Part shown: positions 20,555 through 34,600 of the stretch, one piece after another
Numbering within the stretch: the stretch's first letter is position 1
Layout of the letters: each line of letters starts with the position of its first letter
Assembly: GCA_949126835.1 (NCBI GenBank)
Contig: OX421502.1
Span: forward strand, 31,725,227-31,789,226
Direction: 5' to 3'
DNA length: 64,000 bases
DNA from: Anisus vortex
Lineage: Eukaryota > Mollusca > Gastropoda > Planorbidae
Notes under the pieces: generated by a model
Told to the model about the DNA's origin: nothing
The model's input: only the letters and a program-made list of their open reading frames with translations
Databases searched by the model: none
Position numbers and translations under genes: made by a program

Positions 20555-21305
20555 ATTAACAACTAGGATTTCTGGTAGGCCTACTGTTTAAACAGCAACA
20601 GTAAAACAGTTGTTTTAAAATTAAAACAACACTAAACAGTTGTATTTTTTCTTACTGTTTTTTTTTACAACTATTTTTTTAAATTGATAAAAAATTTACA
20701 GTTTGAAATAATATGCCGTTGACTTCAAGTTAAAAGCTGAGTTCAAACACGATAGGTAACAGCTTCTTTGCAAGCACTCTATCCACCGAAGTCTTAGAGC
20801 CACTAGTAATTTAAAGACAAATGACGACATAGGGCCTACGCGAGACACAAACCGAATTAAAGGCGCCCGGCGCCGGGAATAATTGAGCCATTGTCTCTCA
20901 GACAAGTCGCTTTTATTGCACTATAATATGCACTAAAGAATTATTATTGTAAGAATTAAAAATGTATACATTTAAAACTTGTCATGAAAGAATTATTGGA
21001 AAATGAAAAACGGTCTTCGTTGCCATGGCAGTCAGGATTGCAAGGTAAGTAAGGGAGGGGGGAAGCAAATTGTGAAAGGTAAAGGGTTGGGAGGAGTAGG
21101 CATAAAGTGCAAGTAGAGGTAAATAGGACACAGTAAGTGGGTGTATACGTATACTAGCAAGCCAATTTGAAACTCGTGCTCGATTTATACCTACAATATT
21201 GAGAAAACTAAATACTTTATCAGATTAATAATAGATGAAACTTAATCATGAACATTAGATTAAATAAAATTATAAAATTATTTGTTTTGATATTAGCATT
21301 TTCTG
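20555..21305. other. Intergenic
   Basis: No feature recognised. Confidence 0.4.
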
Positions 21306-21735
21306 ACATCTCTCACTCGCTCTCTCTCTCTCTCTCATGGTCCCATATTGCACCACCTCTATCTCTCTCTCTCTCATAGTTCCTCATCCCTCATGGCTTC
21401 ACCCATTCTCTCATGGTTCCCGACCACTCTCTCATGGTTCCCCCTCTTTCTCTCTATTTCTCTTATTGTATCCCCTATCTCTCTCGTAGTTTCCTCTCCT
21501 TCTCTCCATCTCTTTCTTTCTCGCTCATGGTTGCCCCCCCCCCCGTCTCTCTTTAAGTTACCTCCTCTCACTATCGCACTCTTTTTGTTCTACCATCTAT
21601 CTCTCTTAAGGTTCCACCCCTCCCCCCCTTTCTCTCTCATAGCCCACCATCTCTCTCTCTCTCTCTGTATCGCGTTTTTTCCACTGTCTCTCTCTCTCTG
21701 TCAATCTATCTCCGTTCCCGCCTTTCTCTCGCTCT
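21306..21735. repeat. TC-rich low-complexity tract
   Basis: Runs of CTCTCT alternate with a CTCATGGTTCC-like motif that recurs about every 20-60 bp (for example 21335, 21389, 21410, 21431, 21523). The plus-strand Leu/Ser/Pro-rich frame of 129 codons is a by-product. Confidence 0.85.
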
Positions 21736-21982
21736 GAAAAGAATTTGTAAAACTTAAGAACAAATGTAGTTTAATTAAATGGCGCCCCCTATATTGATGT
21801 TGATGGTAGTTAGCCTTTATTTGACCCATTTGAAAAAATGTAAAATAAAATGCGTTTAGATCTACTTTTTAAAATAAACTTTAGTCTATCTCATTTTTTT
21901 TCACACAGTCGTTTAGTTTTCAGAGGTTTTTTTAACGATTTTTTCAACATTTCCTTTAAATTGTGGAAATAAGTGAAATTAG

Positions 21983-23162
21983 GTATAGAGAGTGGGGAGA
22001 AATGGCCCACCAAATAGTCTTTCTTGATAAACTGTGTCTAATTTATACAAATATGTATATTTAACTATGAAATTGTAATAGATGTTAGTCTAGCCAATAA
22101 TACAAGTTAATATACCTTGTTTATCCCTTAATTATATATAGATTTATAGATAATAAAAAACAATTGATGTACATATAGGTGGGGAGAAATGGCCATAGCA
22201 TGGGGAGAAATGGCCCACTAGGTGGGGAGAAATGGCCCTAAATGCTTTTTTTGCTATTTCCTACCATTTAGCTTTTGAAAAGTAGGCTATATGTAAACTG
22301 TATCTTAGCATGAGCATTTTACATATTTAGTAATATAAAAAAAATGTATTTAGTCCACTTTTTCATCCCGTTGAATGCTATGGTATTTGGAGTCCTTTTA
22401 AAATCTTGACGTTTGAATAGAAAAATTATAATTTCATAATTAGACATTTAGAAATAACATGTTGGTAAAGTCTATTTAATATTCATAGCTGTTATAATCA
22501 TATTAATCATAGTTTAATAAGCAATAGATTGCATATGCTTACTATAAACTATATATAGGGCTACATTCACTATTATTGGCTATCGAATTTGTAATAATAA
22601 AAAAACAATCTTTAAAAAACACAAAAGTTTCTAATATCAAAATATATTTAATTAGTAATTTAAATTATTATCAATATTAGTGGTAAATTTAAATTAATTT
22701 ACTATAAAACAGTTGTTTTAAAAGGATAATTTGCTAAAAAAGTTAGTTTTATGGGTGGCCATTTATCCCCACAAATTGTGGGCCATTTCTCCCCATAGGG
22801 GGGTTGTGATATAAAAATATAAAAAAAAAAATTACATGATATAAAAGATAATTAAAAATATCATATTGTTATATCTAAATAATTGATGTATTAAGAAAAT
22901 GAATTTCCAATTATTAAGACAAAAAAGCTTAATTTTGATTAAAAAATGTAAAAGTTCAAAAAGTATATTTTTTTAACATAAAATTTCAAACATATCCAGT
23001 CCAACAATTATTGAACATTTCGCCCGGAAATTGATGGAGGACCATAAAAAGAATGTAATTAATACATTTATTTACATCCTAAACATTAAGGTCCAGCAGT
23101 TTTGGATATAATACGGGTGGGCCATTTCTCCCACCTGGCCATTTCTCACCACTCTCCCCTAC
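21983..23162. mobile_element. Unclassified inverted-repeat element with GGGGAGAAATGGCC motifs, 1.18 kb
   Basis: The left end GTATAGAGAGTGGGGAGAAA is inverted at the right end, which reads CTCACCACTCTCCCCTAC. The core motif GGGGAGAAATGGCC occurs at the left end (about 21993) and three times in 22181-22235 in forward sense. It occurs in reverse sense at about 22755-22800 and twice at 23116-23160. The interior is very AT-rich with no ORF. Target duplication is unclear. Confidence 0.65.
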
Positions 23163-23286
23163 AATATTTAAAAAGTTTAGATCTAGGCCTACAAACAGTA
23201 GACAGATGGTCAAAAGTAATTAGTGAGTAATTAATCAATGACCAACGATAGGCCTACATTCAAATATTTTTATTTCAAAATTTTGT

Positions 23287-23347
23287 AGCGTAGGACTCAA
23301 TAATTTTTTTTTATAGAAGGATCGAGCGTCTGTAATATATAAGATAA
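23287..23347 (-). repeat. Repeat R1 end fragment
   Basis: GCGTAGGACTCAATAATTTT, TTATAGAAGGATCGAGCGTC, TGTAATATATAAGATAAG: reverse copy of the R1 end module. Confidence 0.75.
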
Positions 23348-24408
23348 GCCTGTGCAGTAGTGATGATCTTGTATTTTTATTATTAATATATTTGTTATTT
23401 TTGGGTAGTTTAATTTTGATTTTTTTAACAAATGCTCTTACTTTTTAACATACAACACCCTTGACCTTTTTTTGTACACATCCTACCTATCAACGGACGA
23501 TAACTCGTTTTTCTTTTGATGTAAGTGTAAATTAGTCAGAAAATATTTTTAAGCCAGAAATTTCGAGCTTTTATAATATTCCCTATTTTCTTACATTATT
23601 TTTTTTAGAATTTAGATGTATATTGTCTTATCTTTGCCAAATCAATTTTGATGTTACTCGTAAGTAGGCCTGGCCCGGCCTTAGCCCTAAAATTTAGTAT
23701 ATTTACTAGTGTAGTAGTAGTGTATGTATAGTATAGTATAGAGTATAGAGTATAGTACAGTGACAGTCTATAACTAACTATATAACTATATAGTATATAG
23801 TCTAATCGTCTATAGTATAGCCTAGGTATAGTCTATAACTATACTATAGTGGGACTATAGTAGTAGGCCTGTCGTAGTGTCTCGGCGACAGACTGGTAGA
23901 CTCACTTAGACTTAGAAGAGACTTAGAGTCACTCATGTCACTGTCCTCATCAGCATCTAAAACTAGTGTCTAATTAATAGGCTATTAGGCCTAATTGATT
24001 TTTATATTTATCACTTTGTTATCTTTACATTTTGTTAATATTTGTTGTAGTAGTAGTAGGCCTAGACTATATCATATATGCATTATAATATTAGTTTTGT
24101 CATTTTATTGTGTTTAAATTTTTAAAGTTGTAACAAGAATAACAAAGTAAGAATAACAAAGCAGTAGGCCGCCTATTTTTTTTACATGCGGCATGCGGCA
24201 AAACACCATTAAAGTAAAGGCATAAAATTAAAATTAGTAAAGTACAAAATCTTCATGTCAAAAACAAAATCATTAGGCTTACCTAAGAAAAACTAAATAA
24301 ATTGAACACCATTTTAGCAATGTTTGGAAGTTTTGTCATAGTACTTTGCATGTTTTTTGTACTTGTTAATCGTATAGCATAGTTATAGCAGTATAGCCTA
24401 ATTGCTAT
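23348..24408. other. Intergenic AT-rich with (TATAG)n-like repeats
   Basis: Imperfect GTATAGTATAGAGTATAG repeats lie at 23705-23860. No gene is seen. Confidence 0.5.
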
Positions 24409-24462
24409 GAGCGTAGGACGCAATAATCTTCTTTATAGAAGAAGCGTCTGTAATGTGTAAGA
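24409..24462 (-). repeat. Repeat R1 end fragment
   Basis: GAGCGTAGGACGCAATAATC, TTCTTTATAGAAGAAGCGTC, TGTAATGTGTAAGAAG. Confidence 0.75.
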
Positions 24463-25559
24463 AGAAGAAGATAATTACAGTTACAGTATAATTAGCCTAC
24501 CATAGTTACTCGCACTTTTAAAACTTTTATTTTATTTAATAAAATTTTGAAAAAACATTGCTTTGAAAAAGTTTGAAAAACATAATTACTCTGTCATTAA
24601 GTTGCAACTATCACCCTATTGCTGGTTGTTATTATGTAGAATTACTAGGCTATTGCTTAGGCCTACAATTTACATTAAGTAAACTTTCGTAGGAGAGGTG
24701 TAAATAAAACATCATTATATATAAAAATAACTAAAATTGAGATGGACAAATATATTAGGTTTTCAGACCCTCACACCCTTTTCTTTTCAACTTTTAGGCC
24801 TATTTTGTATTGCCAAAGCCTTAGGCGGCATTTTTTGTATTGATCGCAAATCACAATATGGGAAGAATCATAAATGTGTTAAAGCATGTCTAGACCTAGA
24901 TGCTGATGACACTGTCGAGTCTATAGAGTGCATTTTTTGTGTCAAACCAATCTAGGGATAGGAGCTTGAGTAGGGACAGGGACTTATATGAAGAAATTGA
25001 TGCCTTGCAATAACTTTCCCATATGAATAATTGCTATGTTGGTCGGTCGTAAAAAATGAAAAGCTGCCTTTATTTGATTATGTTTGCGTTATGCATGATT
25101 GAAACTATTTCTTAAGGGAAGTTTCCAAATAAAGGTGGAGACTTAGTAACTTTTATGTTAAAAAAGTTTGAATTTTTGAGAAGTTTAAAGACAGTGTATT
25201 GCCCTAAAAGTAAGGGTGCGACCTCTACACGGGTCAATGACAATATATACGAAAAATGATCCTAACCTAAGAGTGCAACCTAATCTTCCGTGCGACCTAT
25301 ACTCTAGTAAATATAGTATATATTTTAAGGAATGCTAAAAACAGCTGATTATAGCTGCTAGGCTGTTAATGATGCTTCAACAAAAAAAGTTGTAAAATGT
25401 GCCTACCATGAAATTTGGATATTTCCTAGTCGGAAGAAGTCTACGACAATCTCCAAGCAGTGTGGAAAGCAGCATTAGTTAACAAAATGTTCTCTTGGTG
25501 CGCGATAATATTTTCATTTCCTTCATTTCAGCTTTTCTTTTAAAACAATTTCTTTACAG
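24463..25559. other. Intergenic upstream of FHIP1; possible promoter and 5' UTR
   Basis: A 72-codon frame at 24737-24955 (FCIAKALGGIFCIDRKSQYG...) is not recognised. A pogo-like fragment (AAGTAAGGGTGCGACCTCTA, ACGGGTCAA) lies at 25212-25245. The FHIP1 start exon is preceded by an acceptor at 25557-25559, so the transcript probably begins in a non-coding exon in or before this region. No TATA box can be assigned. Confidence 0.4.
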
Positions 25560-25608
25560 GGAGAAATACCAAAGTGAAAATGTGGCATTAAGTCATTATA
25601 CATAGAAA

Positions 25609-28600
25609 ATGAGCTGGTTCAAGCGTGGTGGAGACAGGAAATCCCCAGAGAGTTCTGGACCTTCCCATGTTAATACTGACCCAAATACTTGCCTTGAAGT
25701 CTTTCAAAACCACTGGAAACAAGTAGGAAGCCTTTTTAAAAAAAAAATTGATTGACTCTTTTCTTTTGTGTTGTACACTTTTCATTAGTACAATGTAGTG
25801 CCTTCAAATATTAGTTCCTTGATTCATTTTAACTTTCCTAGAGTATTAGCAAATCTGAACAATCTGGTATTAAATTAATTAATAAATTCACTTGTTTTAA
25901 ACAAATTTTATTTATATCTGTTCTTAATCCTTCCATTATCAGCTCAATTATTTTAACACTATATTAATATTGCATTCTCACTTTATATAATTGTACCAAA
26001 TTAATATTCTTTGTACTCAGCATTATTTCTCTCTGTGGGATGCCACAGTTTAACAACAGTCAGTAATTACTCTTACAAACAAAAAACTCAGTACTTCATA
26101 AAAAAATATTTTTAAAGAGGAAAAATTTTTATTTTTAAATAAACATTTTGCCTAAGATTGGTGAGAAGTCACATCCATATTTTGGGGTTTAGAGTTTTGA
26201 TTAGGTCACCTTTTGTGAAGAGATACACCTGCTAGTGACAGTGTACAATCGATGTTTGAAAAATATACCTTGCTGGGCTTAGGGGTAAAATTGCTGGTTG
26301 GAAGGGTTAACTTTTAAACATTACAATTTCTTTTATCTAATAACATGAATGTTTAAAGTTTACTAAGTTAACTATAGTTTAGGCAAATCAATTCTATTTT
26401 CTGTATCTGCCAGGCTCTAGCTGTAATATCATGTCAGGATAAGAAATCATCCCAAGCCAATGGCCGGGCAACAGCTGACGGTGTCGCCACTGTGCTGAGC
26501 AACCTAGAGCACATGGTGACCCTTCTGGTGAATGAGGATGATGACGGTGGCCTACCAGGTTTGTGGATGAGATGAACCGGAACCTTTTTGTAAAATTTGT
26601 ATCTGAATCTATAGTTTTTAATGTGGACATGGTCAGAGTGAGTTTTGGTGGCCATTTAGCTGTTGGCAAGTATTCACCCATTTCTGATGCAACTGCACAC
26701 AGGAGTAACACCACAAAAAAAAAGCAGATGCCTTTCACTTTCCTTAGCTGGACACTACTTCACATTGTCCATCATTTGTCTAACTGGGTTATAAAACTGG
26801 GTTACTGTATCTTATCCTTGTAAAATAGGTGACTTGCTTTTCAGTAATTTGTGCAAAAAAAAGCCACTACAAAGGAGTTGCTTAAATCCTATTAGAGCTA
26901 TTATTGTAAAAAACAGATTAGCATAAAATATCTTAGTCTAAGTGGTTGAAGAAAAATACAGGACTGTTGCTTCTCAATCCTCTAATACATTTTACTACCA
27001 CCATTAACCTTAGGCCTTTCAAGTTAGTTTTCTTTCTGTTCTAGAAACAGTGAATATATAAACAAGGTAAAATTAAAAAATATAACTTACAATGCAAGTA
27101 TAACTTACATACGGTAACTAATAAGTCAATGAACAAAAAATGTTTTGTATTTTTCAGGGCCCATATTGAAATGTTTGTTAAGTACCGAGCTGTTGGAAAG
27201 CTTTTGTGATTGGTGCTCTCTAAATGTGCCAGCCCATGAAAAGCTGCGGCTACAGCAGCTGAGGCTGTTTGAACTGATCATCAGCCAGTCAAAGCAGCTG
27301 CTGCTTGTTCATAAGCCAGTGATCAAACCACTTCTGAAGTTGCTAATTGCAGTTTCAGACTCACAAGGTAAACTGTTGGGAAAATAGATAAATTTGTGTA
27401 CACATTTTGTCCCTGTTATTTAAGGTTAACTATGACACAACAAAATTTTTGCATCCTTAAAAAAAAGGTTTGATAAATAATTTTTAGCCTATCTCATCTT
27501 ATGGAATATTATTTGGCACCTCATTCTGGTGACCTTTGGAGTTGTCCATTTATACGCATAATGCAAGCTTCTTGCTGTCTTGAGAAAAAATTGTTTCATT
27601 TTTTGATTTGAAGGATAGATCTAGTTTAGAAATGTAATTGAATGACACGCAGAAGTTAGCAACTCAAGAGCTCCCTTTGGTTTTACCAGTTCCATTGAAT
27701 TCATTTATTTAAAACTAAAAATGCTTTTATTATTTCCCGCAGAAATCAGCAATGGGGAGTTGGAGTTTAAGTTGGTGCTTGTCCTGCATCAAATTTGTAT
27801 ATGTATTTCCCAACAGAGTCTTATCCTTGAAAGTTTCTTCAGGTAAAACTGATCTCTCGCTAACATTCCATGTTTGTGCAATAGTGTACAGTTTAACGCA
27901 TAAAGAAAGTTGTTTTAGCGATCCTTATGTGAGGAATAGCTTCCAACACCAATACACTCCAGACCTTGACGAGAAAGTTGACAAATGATGGCGTTTTGTT
28001 TCTTGTCATTTTGTTTATCCTTAAACCTCTTGTCTTCTCTCTAGTAAGACCTTCGGGACCTTCTACTGACCTTCGGGAAATATTTGTCAAGATCCAAAGA
28101 TCTCTGATCATTGTGAGAGAGTCTTTCCAGTACTTGGGGGAGTCATCATATACATTTCTGACCATGGCATAGCTCCACACTAAATCAACTTATTGTTGCT
28201 GAGACTAGTATTAGTATTGATGATGGAGAAAGTACTAATAAAATTTTTTGTTTAATATAGACCTTTAGTAAAGTAAAGCAGCCATTTTGAGACCATTTTA
28301 GTCCATAGGCTATTGAAGCAGCATTCATCATTTTTTCATGACTATGGCTTAAGAAGGGCTTATGTGGCTAGCTCAAGCCACCTTTACTTTCCCCAGTTAG
28401 TTATTAGCTACATTACAGAACATCTAGATCCATGAAAAAAGTCTAGGATTTGAACCTGTGACCTTTGGAATAGCAATGCAACAAGCTGCCACTATTCCAC
28501 TCTGACCCCAGGAATCTGTAGTTAGAAGAAATGCCAGAAGTTGTTTTGTTAAAGAGAAATTTGAAAGTATTTTGTATTGATATTTCTTGTCCTTGTTTTA

Positions 28601-31600
28601 AAAAAAAAGTCTAACCGGTATGTTTCTTTACATCCCCAGCACTGATGCAGACCATGGTCCAGCTCGTTTCTTGATATTTTCTCTCCTGATTCCTTACATC
28701 CACCGCGAGGGCCCAGTAGGGCAGAGAGCCAGGGACGCCCTGCTCCTCATTATGACGTTGTCAGCAAGGCACCCCCACATTGGTCAATACATTGCCAATA
28801 ACTCTGACTTTTGTCCCGTAAGTTGTACAGCATGCAGTAAAAAGTGTGAGAAGGGTAAAATCAGAATGAAGAAAAAGTTGGCAAAATTATATAAACTATA
28901 TCAGTTTTTGCCTCTCATTTTTATTTGTTGAGACATTTTGAATGAAGCTAAAACTATTGGTTGAATAATTGGATTTGGGGTTATTTTAATTTTAGCCATG
29001 TTTTTATTGGTAAATAAAAAATTAACTTAATCCACTATCAATTTTTTTAATTATTTTGCTACACATAGCACATACTCCCAGCATTTTTACCCATAATACA
29101 ATGAGCTGGTCAACAGTAGCCTCTGATGACTTGAAGTGTTTAATATAGCCAATTCATAGCTTACTAATTATGTTTGAAGTTTATATAAAATTATTTTTTA
29201 TGCTATTGTGTGTTCCTTTTAGAATTTTCATTTAGTTTTTTGGTACATGTCATGTAGCAACATTCCAAAGTGAATGAATTCTACATTAACTGACAATGTT
29301 ACAAATGAATTGGCTGTTTTAAACTTTTTTTACAACTGTTCACATCACATTTGTATTAAATATATTCAAAGTTTATTCATGTGTGTTGATTTTATGCAGC
29401 TTAATTTATGCTGGGATTTGGCTAAACATTCTATCCTTACAGGTTTTGGCAACTGGCCTAAGTGGCCTCTACTCTTCCTTGCCGAGGAGGTTAACACCCC
29501 CCTCCGACGACTGGCATGCAATCACCCGGGAAGACTGCATAAGGATACCTGATCTTCAGATGTTTCTGAATTCCTTACAGTTCTCCAATGCAGTTATACA
29601 GGTAGCCACCTTTCAAACACCATAACAAAATGAAAAATAAACTTTCTAAATGTAATCATTTTATCAATGATCTAAACTGGGATGAATCTGTTCCAGGGTT
29701 TAATTTGTAGCCTATAAAATACATATGTAATTAAGACTTTTGTTAATCTTTGGTTCACAGGGCTTTTTCATGGTTTTACCAAGCCTTTTTTACAGATACA
29801 AGAAAAAAATAGGACCCTAATTTTAAAAAGTAATTCTTGGGACAAATATAAAAGATAGACCTTAGTGTAATACACCAAAAGAAAGCAAAATGAATGTAGT
29901 TTATGATCAAAGTACTTTAAAATATGTTTATTGAACGATATAATTTTTTTTTATAGTAGTCAAACACTAAGAAAAAGTTTATTTATTCCAAAAAAAATTT
30001 TTTCTTTCCAATAAAAGTTTTTTTATTTATAAAACTTGTTAACCAATTGATGCAATATCTTAAACCCCCGATCGCAAATCTAATAAATAATAACATTTTC
30101 AAATTTGATCAAAATTGATCAATAAATAACATAGTTACACAATATTTAGCCAAAGATATACCTTCACAAAAAAAAAAGTAGCAAAGTTGAAATAAAGAAA
30201 CATCTACTCATATTCCCATAAACTGGTCTAATATTAAAAATATACATGAAGAGTAATACATCAATGGAAAGGAAATTGAATGTAGTATATGATAAATGTA
30301 TTTAAAAACATATTGATTATATTTGAAAAATATATTGTAGTCCAAATTAGCAACCTTTCGAAGTGAACCACACCCCTTTTTTGGATGCTCCCATTACATC
30401 ATTTAATTTTTCTTTATTCCAAATTATAATCGATTTCTTGTTCTGTGAAGTTTTCATTATTAGAAGGTAATAAAATAGTTCATCGTCTTTCGTAATGAAT
30501 AAATTAGTTATAGAGCTTTATTAGCGGTAATAATCTAAGTTGGAGATGCCCCTGGACCGCTTAGCCCCATAACAGAAATAATTGAACCCAAATATCAATC
30601 AAAATGTAAGAAATTAATTCAACAAATGTAAACAAATTGCATAAAAAACAAAGAAAATGCGTAACAAAAATGGCGAAGTAAAATTACATCTTTACACTGT
30701 ATAGGCTTTTCACAAAATTATTAATTAATCATGAGCCGGTAGAATCGGCTTGCGGGACAGAAACGAAAAATAAAAAAGCTGATTGTACTGGCTCATGGGA
30801 GTGAAAGAGTTAATGAACCTAATAGCGACATTCATTTTATTACATTATAATAATTTATGTTGTAAGTTTGTGTAGCATCAATGATGTTATTTCATGAGAA
30901 ATATTGGGTGAAATGCCTTTAAATTTAGTTTTATGTGGTTACTCGCTTTGTGATTCGTTGAGACTTAAATAAAAAAATATTTAAGGCATACTCTGCATGT
31001 TCAAACTATACTCTATAAATGGAATATTCTCTAACTGGTTTTTAAAACTATATGTCCTATTCATATGCCAGGTTGCCCACCCGTTGGTCAGAGATCAATT
31101 GATACACTTCATCTATTCTGGGTTTCTGGTGCCGGTGCTCGCCCCTGCTTTGCATCAGGTAGGTTATTTTCTTACCCTACGAACTTATAGTATTCTATAA
31201 TTAAACAGAGCCTGTATTTTGATAATCTGTGTACAGGGCAACATTCTTTTGTGAATATGTTTTTGTTTTTTGCTTCCAATTGCACATCCAATAAAAAATC
31301 AGAAAGGCTACAAAATTTATATTTGAATATGTAATGCAATCATGACTTTCAATAGCTATTAAAGATTATTGATATGAATAAAAAAATATTTCACTTTTAC
31401 CATATGGAGCCGCTGTTTTTTTAAGGCACTTTGGGGTTTCAGATAGTAGGTTAGCTTAAATATGACAGCTATTTGCTATGTATGTTTTATAGACTATAGT
31501 AAATTTCATGGTTCCACATGGTAGGTGATCAGGTTTATTTATTCTAATGTCACAATGACATTTTATGACAAGGTTTTTTTATAACGAGGTTTTACAAAGG

Positions 31601-34600
31601 CGCCATTTATTACAGTAGCAACTATGTCATTTATTGTTGTTTGATGATGGTTACAACAAGGATGCATATAACCCCCCAATACACAATATGTTTTATTGGT
31701 ATTAGACTTTGACATTTTTAGGACCTACAAGCAATCGTTTGATACAGTGGTGTACACATGCTATATAATAATAATAACATGTCACTTGTTGCAATAAAAA
31801 AATTTCATGTATGATTTTTCTAACTGCCAGGAGATCCCCGGCCTTCCAATCCCCTTGCTAGATACAGAAATGTTCAGGGTTAGTAAGTGCAAAATGAGCC
31901 AAGGAAAAAAACAAACTTTGCTTCTCTAGTGGCTAGTCTTGTGTTCACTGGGCTTTAGTTATTGGAACAAGCTTTTCTATGTTTCTGCATTTTCTAATTT
32001 AAAACAAAATATCCTTTCTATACTTTTCATCTGTGTGGCCTGTATCTGCTGGTACATGTTGACCTAATCAATTTTTTTATTTTTTTTTTGTTTATTTGTT
32101 TCTTTTTTTTTCTGGTTTGTTTTCATTTTTTTTTTCTGCAGCATGTCTAAAAAATATATTTTTGTTTCATTTCTTTTGGCAAAAAATTTATCAACAGCAT
32201 ATTTTAATCCATATTTTTTAACTGTGCAGGGAGATGCTATAGTACCAGTTGAAGAAGCCTGCTTTTTATTTTTTCTTCTGCAACATTTTTAAAAATAACA
32301 AACATTATAGATATATTGTAGAAGCTGTATTCATTTAAGCTAATGCTTAGCTATTTAATAATGTAATGTAGGTAATTTTATATTTAGTCAATTGTATACC
32401 TAGGCCCAAATTCAAATTGATATTTGAATTAAATGTTCTTTACTTCGTGATAGGCAAAGGTTTGGGGTCATGTTTGTGAAATAACATGGTATTATATATG
32501 TGAAGGATCTACTAAGTTTGGGCAGCCGTCGGCAGTCTGCTGTTAATTTCATATCAGCCGAATTGTCTGGCTGAAAGAATTTATGAAATGTACTTGATAT
32601 CATGGAAGAAACTGATATTCAAAGAAGAATTAATCCTAAAAAGATCATTATTGTGTGAGAAAAAGGATAATTGTGATCCTTTGTTTACTTCACCAAAAAT
32701 AAATCGGCCAACTGTATGTTTAGTTAATAGTGACTTGATTACCTTTTAATGAAGGTAGTTGTAGCTCAAGATTTACATAAGTGATAGCTCACAATACAAA
32801 TTGAGTAAATAAAGCAATGAATCCTTTCATAAAATAACATCTCATAATTTTGCACAATCAGTCTTGTAGCTTAGCAGTTTTCTTTTTTTTTTTAGTTTTA
32901 TGATGGCATGTTATCAAGGCCGCCATATTTTTCAAAACTGTACTGTTCCCTGGTGTTTAGCGGCACTAGCTGTCCTGTGTAGAACATTGTTTGTTGCGTT
33001 TATTAGAACTGCACAACCATTCTGTCAAACTCTGGGTCTTAAAGCTCTTGAAAATTAGTCAATATTCTAATACAGTATTGAACAATGAAACTACTATGAA
33101 TAAAAATATTTTGTTATATGTTCATATTATTTTTATTGCTGGTTGTGTTTGAATCTTCTTGGCCAATGTTACTGCACAGAAAGGGCGTAGTATTCTAACA
33201 AAGAGTGTAGATTATTCATCTATTACATTTACTGTTTCATTCAGCCATTAGATGACTACAAGGTGTTCTGGCTTCATTTATGTGGAGACTTGGACAGAAA
33301 TGCCCAAAATTTTAAGTCTCTTTAATGGCCTCTCTGTGCAATGGGACCTAAGAACCAATTAATTGTGTCCTTTTCTACTTAAAAAATATATGCTTTTTTT
33401 CATGTCTTTATTAAAGTCTCAGCTGTGAATGCCATTCCAATGCATATTTTTAAAGTATCATCTAACATCAGTTAAAATGTAATACATGTACACGACTGCA
33501 GTAAAATTGCTTGAAATTGCTTGTCGTGCTTGCAACGTTTTTTGAAGAGCCAATAGTTTTAATCCAGTTAGGCATTATTAAATCCAATCTTGTTGATGCC
33601 TCATGTTTTTTGATTTTTTTTGGGTTGAGAACCTATGAAAGATTGGCAAGTGCATTTAGTTATCCATAGCATCAGCCCAACTTCTCTGTAAGTGAGAATG
33701 CATGCCGAGATTACTCTGGTATATCTCGCAAGATAGGTATTAAAATTTGGCATGAATGGTTGTTCGTTCCCTTCCACTCTAAACTGCAAGGCATTGCAGT
33801 CAAATAGCACATGCTCGACTGTATCCCTGCTGCAGTTACTGTATCCCTACTGCACCATCCTTAGCATCGTTCAGGAGCACCTTAGGGACATTATATTTTT
33901 TTTTGTTTTTGTCATCTCTTTGTAACATTTTATCCAGTTACTAATAAACAATTTTTGTTGTTTTAATGTTCCTCTGTTGTCAACCATAACACAATTAATC
34001 ATAAACTTTCCCTATTTGAAGATAATGTCCTCTAACTTACTGGCAGATGTCTAAATTAGAAGATGGACCAACGATAATAGTATTATAAATGGAAGCTGCA
34101 CGTTTTTAAAATTAAAATTTAAACGTGTTGAATGCCTAATACATTTCTTTCTTCACAATAATTCCCACTTTAATTAAAAAAGCATGCACGTGTGTCATGA
34201 TTTTATTTCTCTGTAAATGTTTTCTAACGTTCCCATTCTTCTAAACCAGCTAGTATTATGTCAGTATGGGCATGTTGAGTAAAAAAACAAATTCAAAATG
34301 TATTTACATAAATATTATCTACACTTTGAAACAATGTTTGGTAATAAAATTTTCTTTAAATTCCTATTTTAAAAAAAAGATATTATTATATTATCAACTT
34401 TCTTTGTTTATTCATGTAATAAAGATTGATATATTTTTGTAAACATCTTATCTTATAAATTACAGATGCTCCTTCTATAAAGAAGATTTTTGCGCCCTAC
34501 GCATATAAGTTTCTAGCTAAAGAAAACGAAAGTGGAAAAAAAAAAATAACAAACACACACACATGAAGTCTTAGTTTTTTTTAAGAACTTAGTTTTAAAA

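Noticed and set aside
21348..21737. 129-codon Leu/Ser/Pro frame
   Set aside because: TC-rich low-complexity tract.
24737..24955. 72-codon frame with FCIAKALGGIFCIDRKSQYG
   Set aside because: Composition is plausible but I recognise no family, and there are no matching splice sites to FHIP1; could be transposase debris.
32229..32290. Exon-like GTGCAG acceptor followed by VPVEEA-type codons in FHIP1 intron 8
   Set aside because: Loosely resembles the VSVEE region of relatives, but no donor gives a phase that joins exon 9; the 31831 micro-exon fits better.
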